64,000 bases of DNA from Littorina saxatilis. Its lineage: Eukaryota > Mollusca > Gastropoda > Littorinimorpha > Littorinidae. The notes under the pieces were generated by a model. That model was not told the origin of the DNA. It was given only the letters and a program-made list of their open reading frames with translations, and did not search any database. This document shows positions 1 to 11,715 of the stretch, piece after piece. Made by a program: the position numbers and the translations under genes. How positions within the stretch are numbered: the stretch's first letter is position 1; each line of letters begins with the position of its first letter. The stretch spans positions 54,554,806-54,618,805 of the forward strand of contig NC_090252.1 in assembly GCF_037325665.1 (NCBI RefSeq). Reading direction: 5' to 3'.

Positions 1-92
1 TAGCAATAGGGTCCGATATTTAGACTCGAACAAGTATAATGCGACTCGTCGGCATTATACTTGTCTCGTCTAAATATCGGGCCCTATTGCTA
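1..92. repeat. Near-perfect 92-bp palindrome at the window edge
   Basis: The first ~41 bases pair with bases ~52-92, leaving a loop of about 9 bases. The outer arm TAGCAATAGGGTCCGATATT returns as its complement ending in CCCTATTGCTA, with a few mismatches. It may be a foldback MITE or one end of a larger element cut by the window boundary. No target duplication can be judged because the left flank is missing. Confidence 0.75.
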
Positions 93-1195
93 CGCTGAAA
101 ACACAATAGACCTTTTTCGTATAACCTTTGCCCCCAGCGTTTCGACCAATCAGATTTTAGGGCACGGCAGCCTCTCTCTGATAACCGGAAATAAGGGGCA
201 GCCTGAAATACCTCTTTCACTGTCGGTGCTCGAAGTACTATTGCCAGAGGATTACGTTGAGAAATTCTGCAAGAAAACGGATTATCTTGTTCAAAATCAT
301 GAACTAAAAGTCAAGGACATGCACGAAGGTATGGTTTGAAACGGCTATTCGTGGTATATGGACGAAAGACTTGGCGAACTTCCCCTGCATAAGCGAAGCA
401 GAGGTGATCGACCACAGATCTACAGATCTCTGGATCAACTTTCTTACTGATACTACTGCGTCGACGTTCGACAAGTTATACGACGCATCCAGTGCAAAGA
501 ATGCAAAACCTTGGTGTAAACGATAGACATACTGTGTGCATAAAATGTCTTTCTGCATGGCACAACAGCTAGTAAGCAACTGTGGTGATCAGACTCAGAG
601 CGAGTGTGCTGACGTCAATGAAGCAGACTCGCAACGAAGTGTATGCTGTTGTGGGGGGACGCTGACCGGACAGGCACTTGGAGCTAGTGTATTGCTGGGT
701 AAGTGTTGTTGGCCTTGTATGTTTTGTGGGATTAACTTGATGGCTGCGTTACTTGGTATCTTACACAATCAGTTTTCATACTCAGTCATATAATGCATGG
801 CACACAAAGTGACAAACACACACAGAGATTCATAATTCTCTACTGAAAATGTCTGCATGCAAAAGCTGTCTTTTTTGACAAAGATATCAGTGAGCAGCAT
901 GTTAATGTAATTTCAATCAGTATCTCCAGGAGACCATGCCATGTTGGCTAGGCATGTTCAATAGAATACCAGGTACCTGAGTGCGGAGTTTTATTTAAAT
1001 GTGTACGTACACATGTGTTTGTGAATCCTCTTGTCAATGAAGGTTATCACTGCAGTAAGATCAAATTCCATTCTGAGCCGGTATATATTTTATATAGATA
1101 TCAACAGCATGCGCTTACAAGCTCTCTGTAGGAATTCCTAGGAAAGATAAAGTTAATTGTTATTAGCAGTCTAAGGAAAATCAAGATGACACAAA
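93..1195. other. No recognised gene
   Basis: A frame is open on the plus strand to 339, but its first third lies in the palindrome and the rest (LLPEDYVEKFCKKTDYL and onward) matches no family I know. It could be a decayed exon of the SWIM gene just downstream. The remainder shows no convincing coding or repeat structure. Confidence 0.4.
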
Positions 1196-1229
1196 CGGAA
1201 TTTGATTGTGTGTTGTTGTTTTTACCCAG

Positions 1230-1405
1230 AAAGGACAGTCTTGCAACCATGTGGCTGCCACACTTTTTGCTGCTTCACACTACATGGCTGAAGGAATCGA
1301 CACTGTGCCAGCAGACAAAACTTGTACGCACTACAAATGTATGTGGAAGGGGCATGCTGCCAAGAAAACTGCACCAGCTGCTCTCGATGACATACAAATT
1401 GTTAA
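1230..1405 (+). pseudogene. SWIM zinc-finger exon of a YqaJ-type protein (relic, exon i)
   Basis: A polypyrimidine tract and CAG precede 1230, and a GTAAGT donor follows 1405. The frame between reads KGQSCNHVAATLFAASHYMA, then a CTHYKCMWKGH stretch. The CNHVAALLF-like block is the C-x-H half of a SWIM zinc finger. The later C-x(n)-C-x-W followed by 'AP..L.DI' is the usual sequel in the repetitive animal proteins that join SWIM to a YqaJ exonuclease-like domain. The first half of the SWIM finger (C-x-C) should lie in an upstream exon that I could not place. The exon ends in phase 2 and joins in frame to 2163. SWIM identity is fairly secure; YqaJ membership is inference, because no YqaJ domain is visible here. 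Confidence 0.6.
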
Positions 1406-1695
1406 GTAAGTGTGTATAATAATTAATATTAAGGAAATTAGGGTTGCGTTACCTAGAGGTTTACATCAGAGTGTGATCTATTTTTTTCAGAACATAAGTC
1501 TCAAAGTTAAAATATAGAGCTTGTTAACTACAACAGCTACAAGACTGGGGAAAGAGAAACAGTGATATTTATAAAGTGCATCATCAAAAAACTATGCATT
1601 TTACATTTAGTCAAGAGACCAGGGCGGTGGTGTATGTTTGTGTGTAGAGCAATTTCTGGAAAACTACAACATTATGTTTAGGTTAAAAACAAACC

Positions 1696-1898
1696 AGCCC
1701 TGAAAGTGGCAAGTATTTTACTCGCCATAGTGAGTAGAAGCATGCAACTGGTGAGTAGAAGTGTTCATCTACTCGCCAAATGCGAGTGAAGATGCTGAAT
1801 CAAATTGTTGGTTTGGTTCGTAAAATTTGCTCTCTGGCTGGTACGTTTTCAGAATCACTAGCCAGAGGCTAGTGCAAATTTTTTTTACTTTCAGGGCT
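1696..1898. mobile_element. Small MITE with AGCCCTGAAAGT ends
   Basis: AGCCCTGAAAGT at the left is matched by ACTTTCAGGGCT at the right. The inside repeats ACTCGCC / GAGTAGAAG motifs several times. It sits in the intron of the SWIM relic. No clear target duplication is visible. Confidence 0.55.
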
Positions 1899-2162
1899 AC
1901 AAGCTTAGAAAGTTAAACAGATTTTTTTTAAACACAGGGAAGCGTGATTTCCTGTGGGACAGTTTTGCTACTGCGCTATGCTGGGTTGCCATTTACCTTA
2001 TTCGACGTGGATGCTGGTTTTCAGCTAAGCATTGTCCTTGTGAAATGTACTGCGTTCAGTATCGTTATACATGTTTGACAGACTGGCGCAACTTGTTTTA
2101 GCATTTGTACCCAGCATAAGATTTGCTTTAGTGTCAAGTAAAAAAAATAATTTCATTTTCAG

Positions 2163-2251
2163 GTATGCTTCAAGACAAGACAAGTTTTCCCGGACGACTC
2201 TTCAAGGCCTCAATTTTGACCCAAGAAGTCCGGATGCCAGGAAGCGCGACT
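2163..2251 (+). pseudogene. Second exon of the SWIM/YqaJ-type relic
   Basis: The acceptor TTTCAG ends at 2162. Joined to the previous exon, the frame gives a lysine and then YASRQDKFSRTTLQGL NFDPRSPDARKRD. 'N(F/Y)DPR.P..R..D' is the typical linker after the SWIM region in these proteins. The frame then closes, although the following bases still read like family sequence (EIFNNRYQPFE), so this copy appears broken. No downstream exon with a nuclease motif was seen. The copy is therefore probably a truncated duplicate and not an active gene. Confidence 0.5.
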
Positions 2252-2259
2252 AAGAGATC

Positions 2260-3100
2260 TTCAACAACCGGTACCAGCCGTTTGAAGGCTGCATATAGTT
2301 ATGATATACTGAACTAGGGTTTTCAAGGTGTGATATTTTTTTCCAATACCAGTTAATTAAGTTGGTAGCAACAGTTAACTGTTCTGTCAAGTGAAAAATG
2401 TATGTAGTTTCAATATGGACAGGTAAAATGAGTACTTTGTTTACAGCGAGGGAGGGTACGTAGTGCTGTCACCTCTGTGTGTGAGTTCAGGTTTAATTTT
2501 TTAAATGCCTGCAGTTAAGACAGAAGATTGTGGAAGCTGATAAGAACTTGTGTCAGAGGATAGTAAGAAGTGTTTTGGCTTCGTACGGACTATACCATCA
2601 TCCAGGACTTGTGTGTATTATTCGGAGAACGTATCAGAGCCGAGGACATGTGTTGTGAACAGCGATTCTCAGTGATGAAAGTGTAGTGTGTGTAATGCCG
2701 GACTGTGTTCTTCTTCAACTTCGGAATGGCAAGGAGGTATACGTGAGATGTTTTATGATTTGATATCCATGTACTGATGATTTCATTCAATAGCGAAATG
2801 TTTGAAATGTTCATTCGTTTTGTGCCATGTTTGTTGTTCAAGAGCGTGTTGTCACCATCCCTTATGAATATGGACGTGTGTGAATGTTGGTGCAGACATG
2901 AGCGTTTGAGCGAGTGAATTTAGAAGCCCTGTGCATGAAAGTCATTACCGGACAACCAAATCAGCAAACATAGAAATTCCTTGTCATACACATCGATCTG
3001 ATCAAGGTAATAATGTTGGCACTTTTTTTTCAATTTATTTCACAGTTATTTGTTATTTTTTTGAGGAAATTATAATGCAATTCACCGATTTTAAAAAACA
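2260..3100. other. No gene seen
   Basis: AT-rich unique-looking sequence follows the SWIM relic. No open frame with recognisable content and no strong repeat is visible on either strand. Confidence 0.4.
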
Positions 3101-3106
3101 TGATTC

Positions 3107-3478
3107 CAATTGTCTCCCTTGAACAAATTTGTTTGTACAAAATTTGTTACTTACTTTTTTTTTCAAGGCTATATCAAGGAAAATTCTTTTTGAACTGATT
3201 GTGGGACCGTGCACAAGCTGACAGACTTGAACTCAAAAGTTGCAGAAGATTCTTGGCTGCGACTTTTGAGTTCAAGCCGATCAGTTTGTGCACAGTCCCA
3301 AGATTTGTCTATATTTATTTATCACTTAAAATAAAATACAGTTTTTCTTTTAATTAAACTGTAGATATGTCAAAGACTGTTTTGAATAATTTTGGGGGGT
3401 AATTTTCTTTAAGAAATAACTCAAGTGAATGCACAAATTGTGTACTAAAGTGTCGGTACAAGGGAGACAATTTGAAGC
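3107..3478. mobile_element. Imperfect foldback MITE with a strong inner hairpin
   Basis: CCAATTGTCTCCCTTGAAC at the left is matched by the complement of CAAGGGAGACAATTTG at the right, and the similarity runs on about 50 bases inward (ACAAATT...GTAC). Inside, 3203-3299 form a second hairpin: GGGACCGTGCACAAGCTGAC pairs with GTTTGTGCACAGTCCC around a loop near AAGATTCTTGG. The inner stem is off-centre, so one element may be nested in another. Confidence 0.6.
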
Positions 3479-3690
3479 CATTTTAAAAAACAAAGCAGTA
3501 TATTGCATAATAATATCCTTCAATTATAACAAGAAATAAGGAATAAACGTCTCTTGATATGTTGTCTACCTAATTATCTTGATCGCATTTATTTAAAGTG
3601 GGAATCGTTATGTTCGTAAGCTCACATACAATCATTTATGAAACAAATTCAGACCAGACCAGAGATTTGATTGATAATGGGCCCTTTATT

Positions 3691-5220
3691 CTATACAGTA
3701 CCAGAGTAAATTATATAAACCATTACATGACAAAATAAGCTTCTTGCTCTTTGGAGTGATGTGGCCTTTGGCAGCTCATCAACCCAGTAATGTAGACCTG
3801 CCTTTTTTACGAAGTAGGTACATGCATACAGAAAGATCACCATATCATCATATGTGTAAAACCATACTGCAGTGTCATTTTTCAGTAGAGAATCAACAGA
3901 AAAAGAGCGTATGTTCTCCTTCACCTTCATGTTGTCTTTCTTCAAGCCAGAAACATCTTCAGTCAGACGATTAATCACAGAGGCCTGTTATGTAATTGTC
4001 ATCTGCAGCTCTGCCAACTTGAGGTAGTCTGTGTTCCAATAACAATACCCTCACATGTAGTCGTGTCCCTCTTTGCAAAGGCATGATCTGGCCCTGGTCC
4101 TAAGCTCTCACTAGATGCGGAGGGCAAAGGAATGGCTGCTTCTGTAAATACAAAATCAAATGTATACATTAGCAATAGAATTAGCATCAATGATCTTGTT
4201 ATCAGATTACACATGCATCACACTCACAGCATTTAAGCATGAAAATACATGAGGGAAATAACTCCTGAAATTGAAAAAAAACTTAGGGGTGCGGGAGATG
4301 CTCCCCGGAAATTATTTTGGAGTGTTCTATGCAAAATCAAAATTGTAGAAATCTAGTGCTATTTTTGTTGTTGCATCAATTCAATGGTACATTTCTGGGA
4401 ATAAAAAAAATGATTCAGCATGAGCTTTATCGATGTCTTGAAAACTGCATCACGATCTGTATCACTATCAAGTAACCTCCTTAATCTTCTCGATTCAAGA
4501 GTCGGTTGATTCAGAGATACTGTAGCAACAGATCTCTGGTTGATTGCATGCACGCGGCTTGTCGACATATGTCTAGATCTTGTTTGTTTGTTTTCTAAAA
4601 TCTTGCATTTGTTTCGTGACCCTTCCTATGCATCCATTTTGGGCTGCCGATTCATTTTAAATGTCTTATACACTGATGTAGGAAGACAATTTGAAGTCAG
4701 CAGATCATAAATTAATAAAAACAAACAAAGCTTACTTGGCTCTGAGTCTCTTCCAGATCCGATGATATTTTCAGCGTTGACACTGGGGGTGGAAGCAAAA
4801 CCGCTTGCTTGTCGTCGGTCTTCAGCGGACAAAGTCACGTCTCCGACCAGTACCTTGTCCTTCTGCTAGAGTCACTTGTTCTTGATGTTCTCTCAAATCC
4901 AAGATTAAGGGTGGGTACGAAGTCAAAGGAGTTGGCATCGTTGAAAGCCGTGCCATTGCCAGACACGAAGTGACGCGAGCAGACTTTTCAATGGTACGAC
5001 AAACCCCTGTCGTCGGATTGCTTGCACCCATCGCGTCCTTCGCTGTTGCGCCTTCGCACTCAGCTTGCACCGATCGGAAAGCCATACAATGACAAATTCT
5101 GTCCACCGTATTTCTCTTTCTTCATTCCACTGTTGCACTTGCAGTTGTAAACACAACAGTTTGTCTCGTCGTCTCCGCACTTTACTTTGCACCAAGCCTC
5201 GTTGTCGATTTTTCCTTTTG
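3691..5220 (-). pseudogene. THAP-domain PIF/Harbinger-type transposase gene, truncated and broken
   Basis: Reading the minus strand from 5220, a THAP zinc finger appears at about 5175-4897. It has CCVYNC (C-x4-C), LYGFP, RWVQAIRR, VCSRHFVSG (C-x2-H) and the closing FVPTLNLG, spread over more than one frame. The exon seems to run on to a GTAAGC donor near 4731. A later piece (about 4141-3691, after a TTACAG acceptor) reads RFSV-like ENIRSFSV, WFYTYDDMVIFLYAC and HYWVDEL. That matches the helical region normally placed between THAP and the DDE_4 nuclease in Harbinger-derived proteins. No DDE catalytic core follows. THAP domains bind DNA; here they would have targeted transposon ends or host sites. 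At least two frameshifts and one stop separate the blocks, so this is a relic. Confidence 0.65.
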
Positions 5221-5683
5221 CCCCCTAGTTCCGGTAGATCTGACAATAAACTTCACAGCGCATGCGCCAAAATTTAAGTGAAAAAGGTCTATTGCTGTTA
5301 ATATTGTCAAGCGTGAGTTTGCCCTAATTCCCCTTAAAGATACTGACCTTGTCAAATCAAGGTGCACGGAGCCCCTAGGGCTTTTAGTCATACCTCAGGC
5401 AGCTATCCGTTTGAAGACATACCAAGTTTCATTGACTTGCATCCAAGGAGTCAAGAACTGCGAATTTTTTACGAATTAATTTTGGACTGGGGACTGGCAG
5501 GTCTTGGCCTACTTTTAGATCTGGTAGATCACCACAAGCATAAAAAGAAGACACGTCATAGCAAAGTAGGTCAGACGTCATCATGAGTTTGTGTAAAACA
5601 AAATGGAGGCCGGGATCACTTAGTTGAATCGAACTCCGACCAAAGTCAAAAGAAGAAACCAAAACGCAATAATTCCCCGCTGA

Positions 5684-5827
5684 CTACACACTAGGCAAAG
5701 AAGAGACGAAAAACTCGCTCGTGGACACAGCTATGGAAAGCGGCGGGTTTATTTCGGGGAGGAGCTTGCGCGATGGATTGAACTGAAGAAGAATTTTGTC
5801 CTCAACAATCCGCAGTTTGCTGGACAA
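5684..5827 (+). CDS. Candidate exon: GEELARW-type N-terminal module
   Basis: An open frame of up to 48 codons ends at GGACAA just before a GTGAGT donor (5828). It reads GKRRVYFGEELARWIELK then KNFVLNNPQFAGQ. Invertebrate zinc-finger and transposase-like genes often carry a similar 'G.E..RW..LK...' block before a helical segment, so this may be a 5' exon. There is no ATG in this frame; the start, or an acceptor such as CACACTAG at 5694, is unproven. It faces away from the THAP relic, but nothing shows a shared promoter. Confidence 0.3.
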
Positions 5828-5931
5828 GTGAGTATTTTTCATGCATTTTGTAAGAGATGGTTATCATGCTATTTCTGTTATGGGATGGTAGTGTATATTG
5901 GACGTGATTGTAATAATTTCTGAAGTGGGGG

Positions 5932-5959
5932 AGGGGGGGGGGGGGGGGGGGGGGGGGGG
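5932..5959 (+). repeat. Poly-G tract
   Basis: An almost pure run of about 28 G residues, read as C on the other strand. It lies just downstream of the candidate exon. The exact length is likely assembly-sensitive. Confidence 0.85.
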
Positions 5960-6311
5960 TACCATTTATCGTGGAGCAGGATTCTATGTATCGCCGTGGT
6001 TCACTTTGTGTGAGTTTGCATTTCGTATGTTGTTTTTGCCAGACCACAGGCACTTGACAATAGAACAGAGGAGGTTGGGTACTGGTGGTGGGTAGAAATC
6101 ACCAGCATAATGTCGCTCTAGCTAGATCATTTTAAAGCACGGGATAAGCCCAAACCCAGCACCCACCCATCCTGATTCAAGTCAAGTGCCTGTTGCACCC
6201 TGACTAAACAAACTGTAGATTCTTGGTGCTTGGCGTTTGCTTTGATTACTGGGACCTTGCATAAGCTGTGATCTTGTTTGGTGTCGTTTATATATATATA
6301 TATATTATATA

Positions 6312-6376
<65 letters not shown>

Positions 6377-7178
6377 CCCTTGGTGTTAGTGGCCTGTCTG
6401 TTAGGCCCTGTGGGTGTGGGTTGTGTTTTCATGAGGTTTGAAAATGATTCTTTTATTGGACATAATATGCATTGTATTTTTGAAAGCATTGTACTTTTTT
6501 TTAATTGCTCATTTAATTTATTTTTTACATTTTGTGAATCGGCATTGAGGCTACGTACATACTGCAACCGTGCCAAGCAGAACACAGGCAGGTGGTGCTT
6601 CTTCTCTTGATCTAAGCAGGTAGTTGTATGTTTATATCTAGCAGTTAATAGTTAACACATAGAATAAAATAAGGAAGTAAACAATCCCCATGCATGGTCT
6701 CACATCCACACACAAAATCAGGAATGCATGCAAAAACCATTTGTGTTATGTGTGAAGTGTATAAAAATGTATTATTTGTGAAAAAGCCATACAAAGTAAT
6801 AGGTCAGTCAGTTGATAGTTTATATGATCTGTAAACGATGAAAAAAAGTTGCAATCCATCTTCTTGTGCAATTGAAGATTGATCGATTCCAAAACAGGTT
6901 ATATATGGTGAAAACGTTGATTGTGAAGTATCTTTGTTTTCTCGATACAATATGTATGCTGTTTGTTACTGAATGAATATTATCTTGCATTAAACACAAC
7001 AATACTTGTTGCCTGTATACTTGTTTCATAACTATGATAAGTTAGTACAGGTGGAGCAAATTAATGCTGAATTAATTTCATTATCAGACTCGGTGATATT
7101 TTCAATGACATTGTACGACTTCTGTCCTAATTTGTGTCTGACAGTGTTATTTTAGGTTCAGTGTACTTAACGATCTAA
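5960..7178. other. No gene; TA/TG microsatellite at 6286-6376
   Basis: A (TA)n block at about 6288-6330 passes into (TG)n to 6376. Open frames here are made of these dinucleotides. The rest is AT-rich with no recognisable content. Confidence 0.6.
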
Positions 7179-7958
7179 CAAGAAGGGCAGAGCCCATACG
7201 ACTCACATGCTTGACCTTGACCTTTACATGACCTTGACCTTCAGGGTCAAGGTCAAATAACTAAACCTAGCAATGACATCATACACTAAGAACTGCTTTA
7301 CACATTTTTCCTACCAAAATACATGTGACCCAAGGTCAAGGTCATCCAAGGTCATGCAACACAAAGCTGTTAATTCAAGACATAGGAAGTACAATGGTGC
7401 TTATTGGCTCTTTCTACCATGAGATATGGTCACTTTTAGTGGTTCACTACCTTATTTTGGTCACATTTCATAAGGGTCAAAGTGACCTTGACCTTGATCA
7501 TATGTGACCAAATGTGTCTCATGATGAAAGCATAACATGTGCCCCACATAATTTTTAAGTTTGAAACAGTTATCTTCCATAGTTCAGGGTCAAGGTCACT
7601 TCAAAATATGTATACAATCCAACTTTTAAGAGCTCCTGTGACCTTGACCTTGAAGCAAGGTAAACCAAACTGGTATCAAAAGATGGGGCTTACTTTGCCC
7701 TATATATCATATATAGGTGAGGTATTCAATCTCAGAAACTTTTAGACAACATTTATGGCCCCTGCGACAATGACCTTGAAGCAAGGTCAAGATGCTATGT
7801 ATGTTTTTTGGGGCCTTGTCATCATACACCATCTTGCCAAATTTGGTACTGATAGACTGAATAGTGTCCAAGAAATATCCAACGTTAAAGTTTTCCGGAC
7901 GGACGGACGGACGACTCGGGTGAGTACATAGACTCACTTTTGCTTCGCATGTGAGTCA
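7179..7958 (-). mobile_element. Element A, copy 1 (Helentron-like, non-autonomous)
   Basis: In element orientation (minus strand) it starts TGACTCACATGCGAAGC after a T. It carries a short (GGAC)n run near that end and finishes with a hairpin GGGC-TTT/CTCT-GCCC-type stem, then CTTCTTG followed by TT. Subterminal inverted repeats pair GACTCACATGC with GCATGTGAGTC. The body holds at least ten copies of TCAAGGTCA or its complement TGACCTTGA (for example 7212, 7229, 7247, 7336, 7483, 7489, 7590, 7639, 7645, 7771), several overlapping as direct AGGTCA repeats without spacer. Two further full copies lie at 19791 and 30946. It has no coding capacity. Confidence 0.75.
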
Positions 7959-8978
7959 AAAATGATTGACGTGAATACTTTTAAGCCACGGTGGTCAGCC
8001 TATACCTGGGACTTCTGGTTTGACAACATCAACACCTGGTACATTTGCTTATGGACTAAAGGTGCATCCATCTACTGCTGGACTATGAGACATATCAGCC
8101 GCAGACCCTGAGAGGTACTTAGTTTAAAGATTTTGCCTTTTTAAAGTTCTCAGAATTCACTCGTGTAGAACTTTATCCCATGGTCAAAAGATGTTATGAC
8201 AAAATTGCTGTCTCAGTGTGATTGAAACTAAAGAATGCACTTGACTTAATTGAATGCAATATTATGCAATTATGATAAGAATAAAGAAAGAAATATAAAA
8301 TATATGTTACAAAATAAAATCACCCCTACAAATTTGCCACTTTGTGGACAGGCCTTGCATAAGCTGAAATTGATGTAAACCAAATTAGAAGTAATTCGGC
8401 CGAAGGCTGTTGGAGTAAATAGCATTTTTGTGTGTTGCATTTTGTGGGGTTACCCTGTGCAATGCATGCTGTCTTACTTCATATGAGATATCCCCACATT
8501 TCAACTCTTCTTTTTTTGAAACTACATTACTCAAAAAACAATACAGATGCGTTTGAGGGTAGATCTTTCTGATGAGGATGTTGATTGTAAAACCGTTGAT
8601 TGTAAACCCAAGTATATCACTGAAAAGGCCATTGATTACCCTACCTTGTTCGGAAAACAGATTGAGTTTACATGACGTAGTGTCAATACAGTGGAACCTA
8701 CAACACAGACACCCCCAAAAATCAAATTTGCAAAATCAAGGTTCCTGCGAGAAAATCGACAAAAAATCAGATAACTAAATCAAAACATGTTGAGCATGTC
8801 TTTAGACAGAACAATCAAATTTGCATCCACATCAGTCAGTTTTGTTCATATATCTTGTCTAACGTGGACGCTACGGCATGCTGAGCGGTGTAGGTGTCAA
8901 TCCTCTCAGAAGGCATAAAAGGCAGTTTTAGCGGGTAATGAGACAAAAAATGGACCACATACCAACAACTCAACACCA
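7959..8978. other. No gene seen
   Basis: Unique-looking AT-rich sequence. Short open frames on both strands show no domain or splice context that I trust. Confidence 0.4.
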
Positions 8979-9340
8979 TGACCGGTAGCTCAGTCGGTAG
9001 CGCGCTGGATTTGTATCCAGTTGGCCGCTGTCAGCGTGAGTTCGTCCCCACGTTCGGCGAGAGATTTATTTCTCAGAGTCAACTTTGTGTGCAGACTCTC
9101 CTCGGTGTCCGAACACCCCCGTGTGTACACGCAAGCACAAGACCAAGTGCGCACGAAAAAGATCCTGTAATCCATGTCAGAGTTCGGTGGGTTATAGAAA
9201 CACGAAAATACCCAGCATGCTTCCTCCGAAAACGGCGTATGGCTGCCTAAATGGCGGGGTAAAAAACGGTCATACACGTAAAATTCCACTCGTGTAAATA
9301 AACCACGAGTGTACGTGGGAGTTTCAGCCCACGAACGCAG
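8979..9340 (+). mobile_element. tRNA-derived SINE, family 1
   Basis: The head is tRNA-like: TAGCTCAGTCGGTAGCGCG is an A box, and GTGAGTTCGTCCCC near 9040 stands at the B-box position. The body includes the AAGCACAAGACCAAGTGCGC block, a CTAAATGGCGGGGTAAAAAA stretch and a hairpin around CCACTCGTG / CACGAGTG. The tail is AGAAGAAGATGAAGAA. The same body recurs on the minus strand at 59495-59772, and a related head at 43372-43796. Transcription by RNA polymerase III from the internal boxes is expected for the family. Confidence 0.8.
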
Positions 9341-9640
9341 AAGAAGATGAAGAAGGTAGCTCAGTTGGTAGAGCACTCGACTTGTGATCGGAAGGTCGCT
9401 GGTTCGAATTCGGGCCGGGAGGGACACAGGTCAACTTTATGTGCAGACCCTGAGAAGGAAGCCATGTCCCTTCCCCGTGTCACCATAATGGCACGTGAAA
9501 GACCTCGGTCATTCTGCCATAAGTGCAGGTGGCTGAATACACCTAAACACGCACACACCTGGGTAGCGCGACGCCGTTGCTGCTAGCTTTCCACTGGGAG
9601 GGAGCGACCCGAATTTCCCATGATGGGACAATAAAGTAAT
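9341..9640 (+). mobile_element. tRNA-derived SINE, family 2, abutting family 1
   Basis: The A box GTAGCTCAGTTGGTAGAGC and B box GGTTCGAATTC are well preserved, but the acceptor arms do not pair, so this is a SINE and not a tRNA gene. The 3' part reads GCTAGCTTTCCACTGGGAGG, then GACAATAAAGTAATGAACA. A related 3' segment is trapped inside the small palindromic elements at 27436 and 28302. Confidence 0.8.
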
Positions 9641-10261
9641 GAACATAAAAATGAAATGACTACTTGCTGTGGTGATTCGGATTGTTTTTAATGAAAATAG
9701 TTTCTTTAAAAGCCACTAGAATTAATTTATCAGAAACATTTCCACAGTGCACAAACAGCACCAAGGCTACTTAATGTTGGTATGTGACCAACTGGAGGGA
9801 TGGTTTTATCACATGTAAATTCCTGGTCAGATCTTAGATGGTGAATCGAACTGTTTTCACGAGAAGGAATGTGCCTTTAATCTCTTTTGCAGCACAGAGC
9901 CAATAATCCTCAGCGCGACAGCCTCTTGGCTTTCCAACCTTTTCTTTGTATTTGTGTCCTTTGTTACCACACACGTTTTTGGTCTTGAACCTTCTCTGAA
10001 GATGTGTTGACATCAGCAGCTGATGACTCAACTTCGGGTGATCCGCCTAGTGCAGGGTTCTTGGTTCAGGTTAATCAGGCTGGTGTTCGGAAAGACTCCA
10101 AGGCTCCCTGCCCCCCCCCCCCCCCCCCCCCCTTGTTTTCTGGGTCGTTGCGGTAATCCAGATCAACTTTGAGAACTTATCTTCTTTGTTGTCATCCTGA
10201 AATATACAAAGAGGAACATGTTCAAACGATTTCAAAAACAAAGTAAACATGCAAATAAACT

Positions 10262-10338
<77 letters not shown>

Positions 10339-11635
10339 TTTGCAGGTGCTTCACACACACAGGCCGAAGGCATTACAGACGACTTGTGACTATTTGTTAA
10401 CTGCGTGGGTGTCATATATGAGACGAACGTGACACTGAGAGCTTCAAGAACAGTTGATCACATTTTTGTTTGTTTTGCTTTTTAACATGTTTTTACTTCT
10501 TTTACGTTCATAAATAGCATTACAATAACACTAACAGCAAACACAAAAGACTGTTGAATGCATCTTTAAAAAAAAAAAGAATAAAGAAAAAAAAAGAGAG
10601 CACAATAAACAGTCACACAGCCCATATTCAGCCCATTTCAAAATTATATACAAAATACTCTACATCTCCTTACCTTACTAATTATGTAATATTACCGCAC
10701 ACAAAAAGTCCGGTTCTCTGCATAATTTCTTATAGTGAATTAGAAGGGGAAAAATAGGAACAACAAACAAATTATCCTTATCTTTCTAAAGTCTATTTGC
10801 TTTTTTATTCCGTTCTTTTTCTTGTCAATGAGTTTTCTTGCCATCATTGCCGCTCACTATCATTTTGTGATGTTTGACATGGGTGTGAATTTAAGGAACA
10901 GTGATGCAAACTTTCAACATTCACACCTATAGGCCTAATGAATCAGAACACACTAAACATTCCCCCTGCCAAACATCTTCCAGACTTGCACAATGCAACT
11001 GTGCATGTGATTGTTGGTAATGAGTTGTTTCCCCACAACCAAGTGAGTGAGTGTGATGCGCATTGTGCCTAAAGGGTGGCGATGCCCACCTGGTCACAGT
11101 GGTACAAACCACATGGATCACATTGTTGAAACCACAGCTTCAGATAGGTTCGATATGTGATAGGAGAGTTTTTTGACTACTTGAATCAATTCGGTTGGAG
11201 CCAATTAACTGAATGATGATGGACTGAAAAGAAGGTTTTACACATACCTTGTTTACATGGTGTACAGTAAGCTCACTTGACTTTAAATGTCTGGTATGTG
11301 TATCATACCCCCCACCCCCCCCCCCCCACCCCCCAAACAAACACAGCCAAGGCCCAAGCATACATCAATCTCCACTCCCACCAATATTGATCTATTTTCA
11401 TTGTTAGATCTGAGTTGAATGGTTTTTTAAAGCTACACACTGGTCTCAAGCTTACCGATTTGTGGCTGAAGGTCGTTTCTTGATGACAGAAGAAATAAAT
11501 GCTCTCAGTTGCAAGTACTCTCACCCTGCGAAGGATTGTTGTTTGTCTTGATCGCATTAACTGGAGGAAATAAAAGCAACAACGCAAAATAAGTATTTGT
11601 CATCTCTCTCCCTCTTTCTCTGGGCATGCGTGTCG

Positions 11636-11715
<80 letters not shown>

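Noticed and set aside
8979-9420. Two apparent tRNA genes
   Set aside because: A and B boxes are good, but acceptor stems do not pair and a long body with repeat tail follows; they are SINE heads. The same holds for 24580, 25992, 43796 (-) and 59772 (-).
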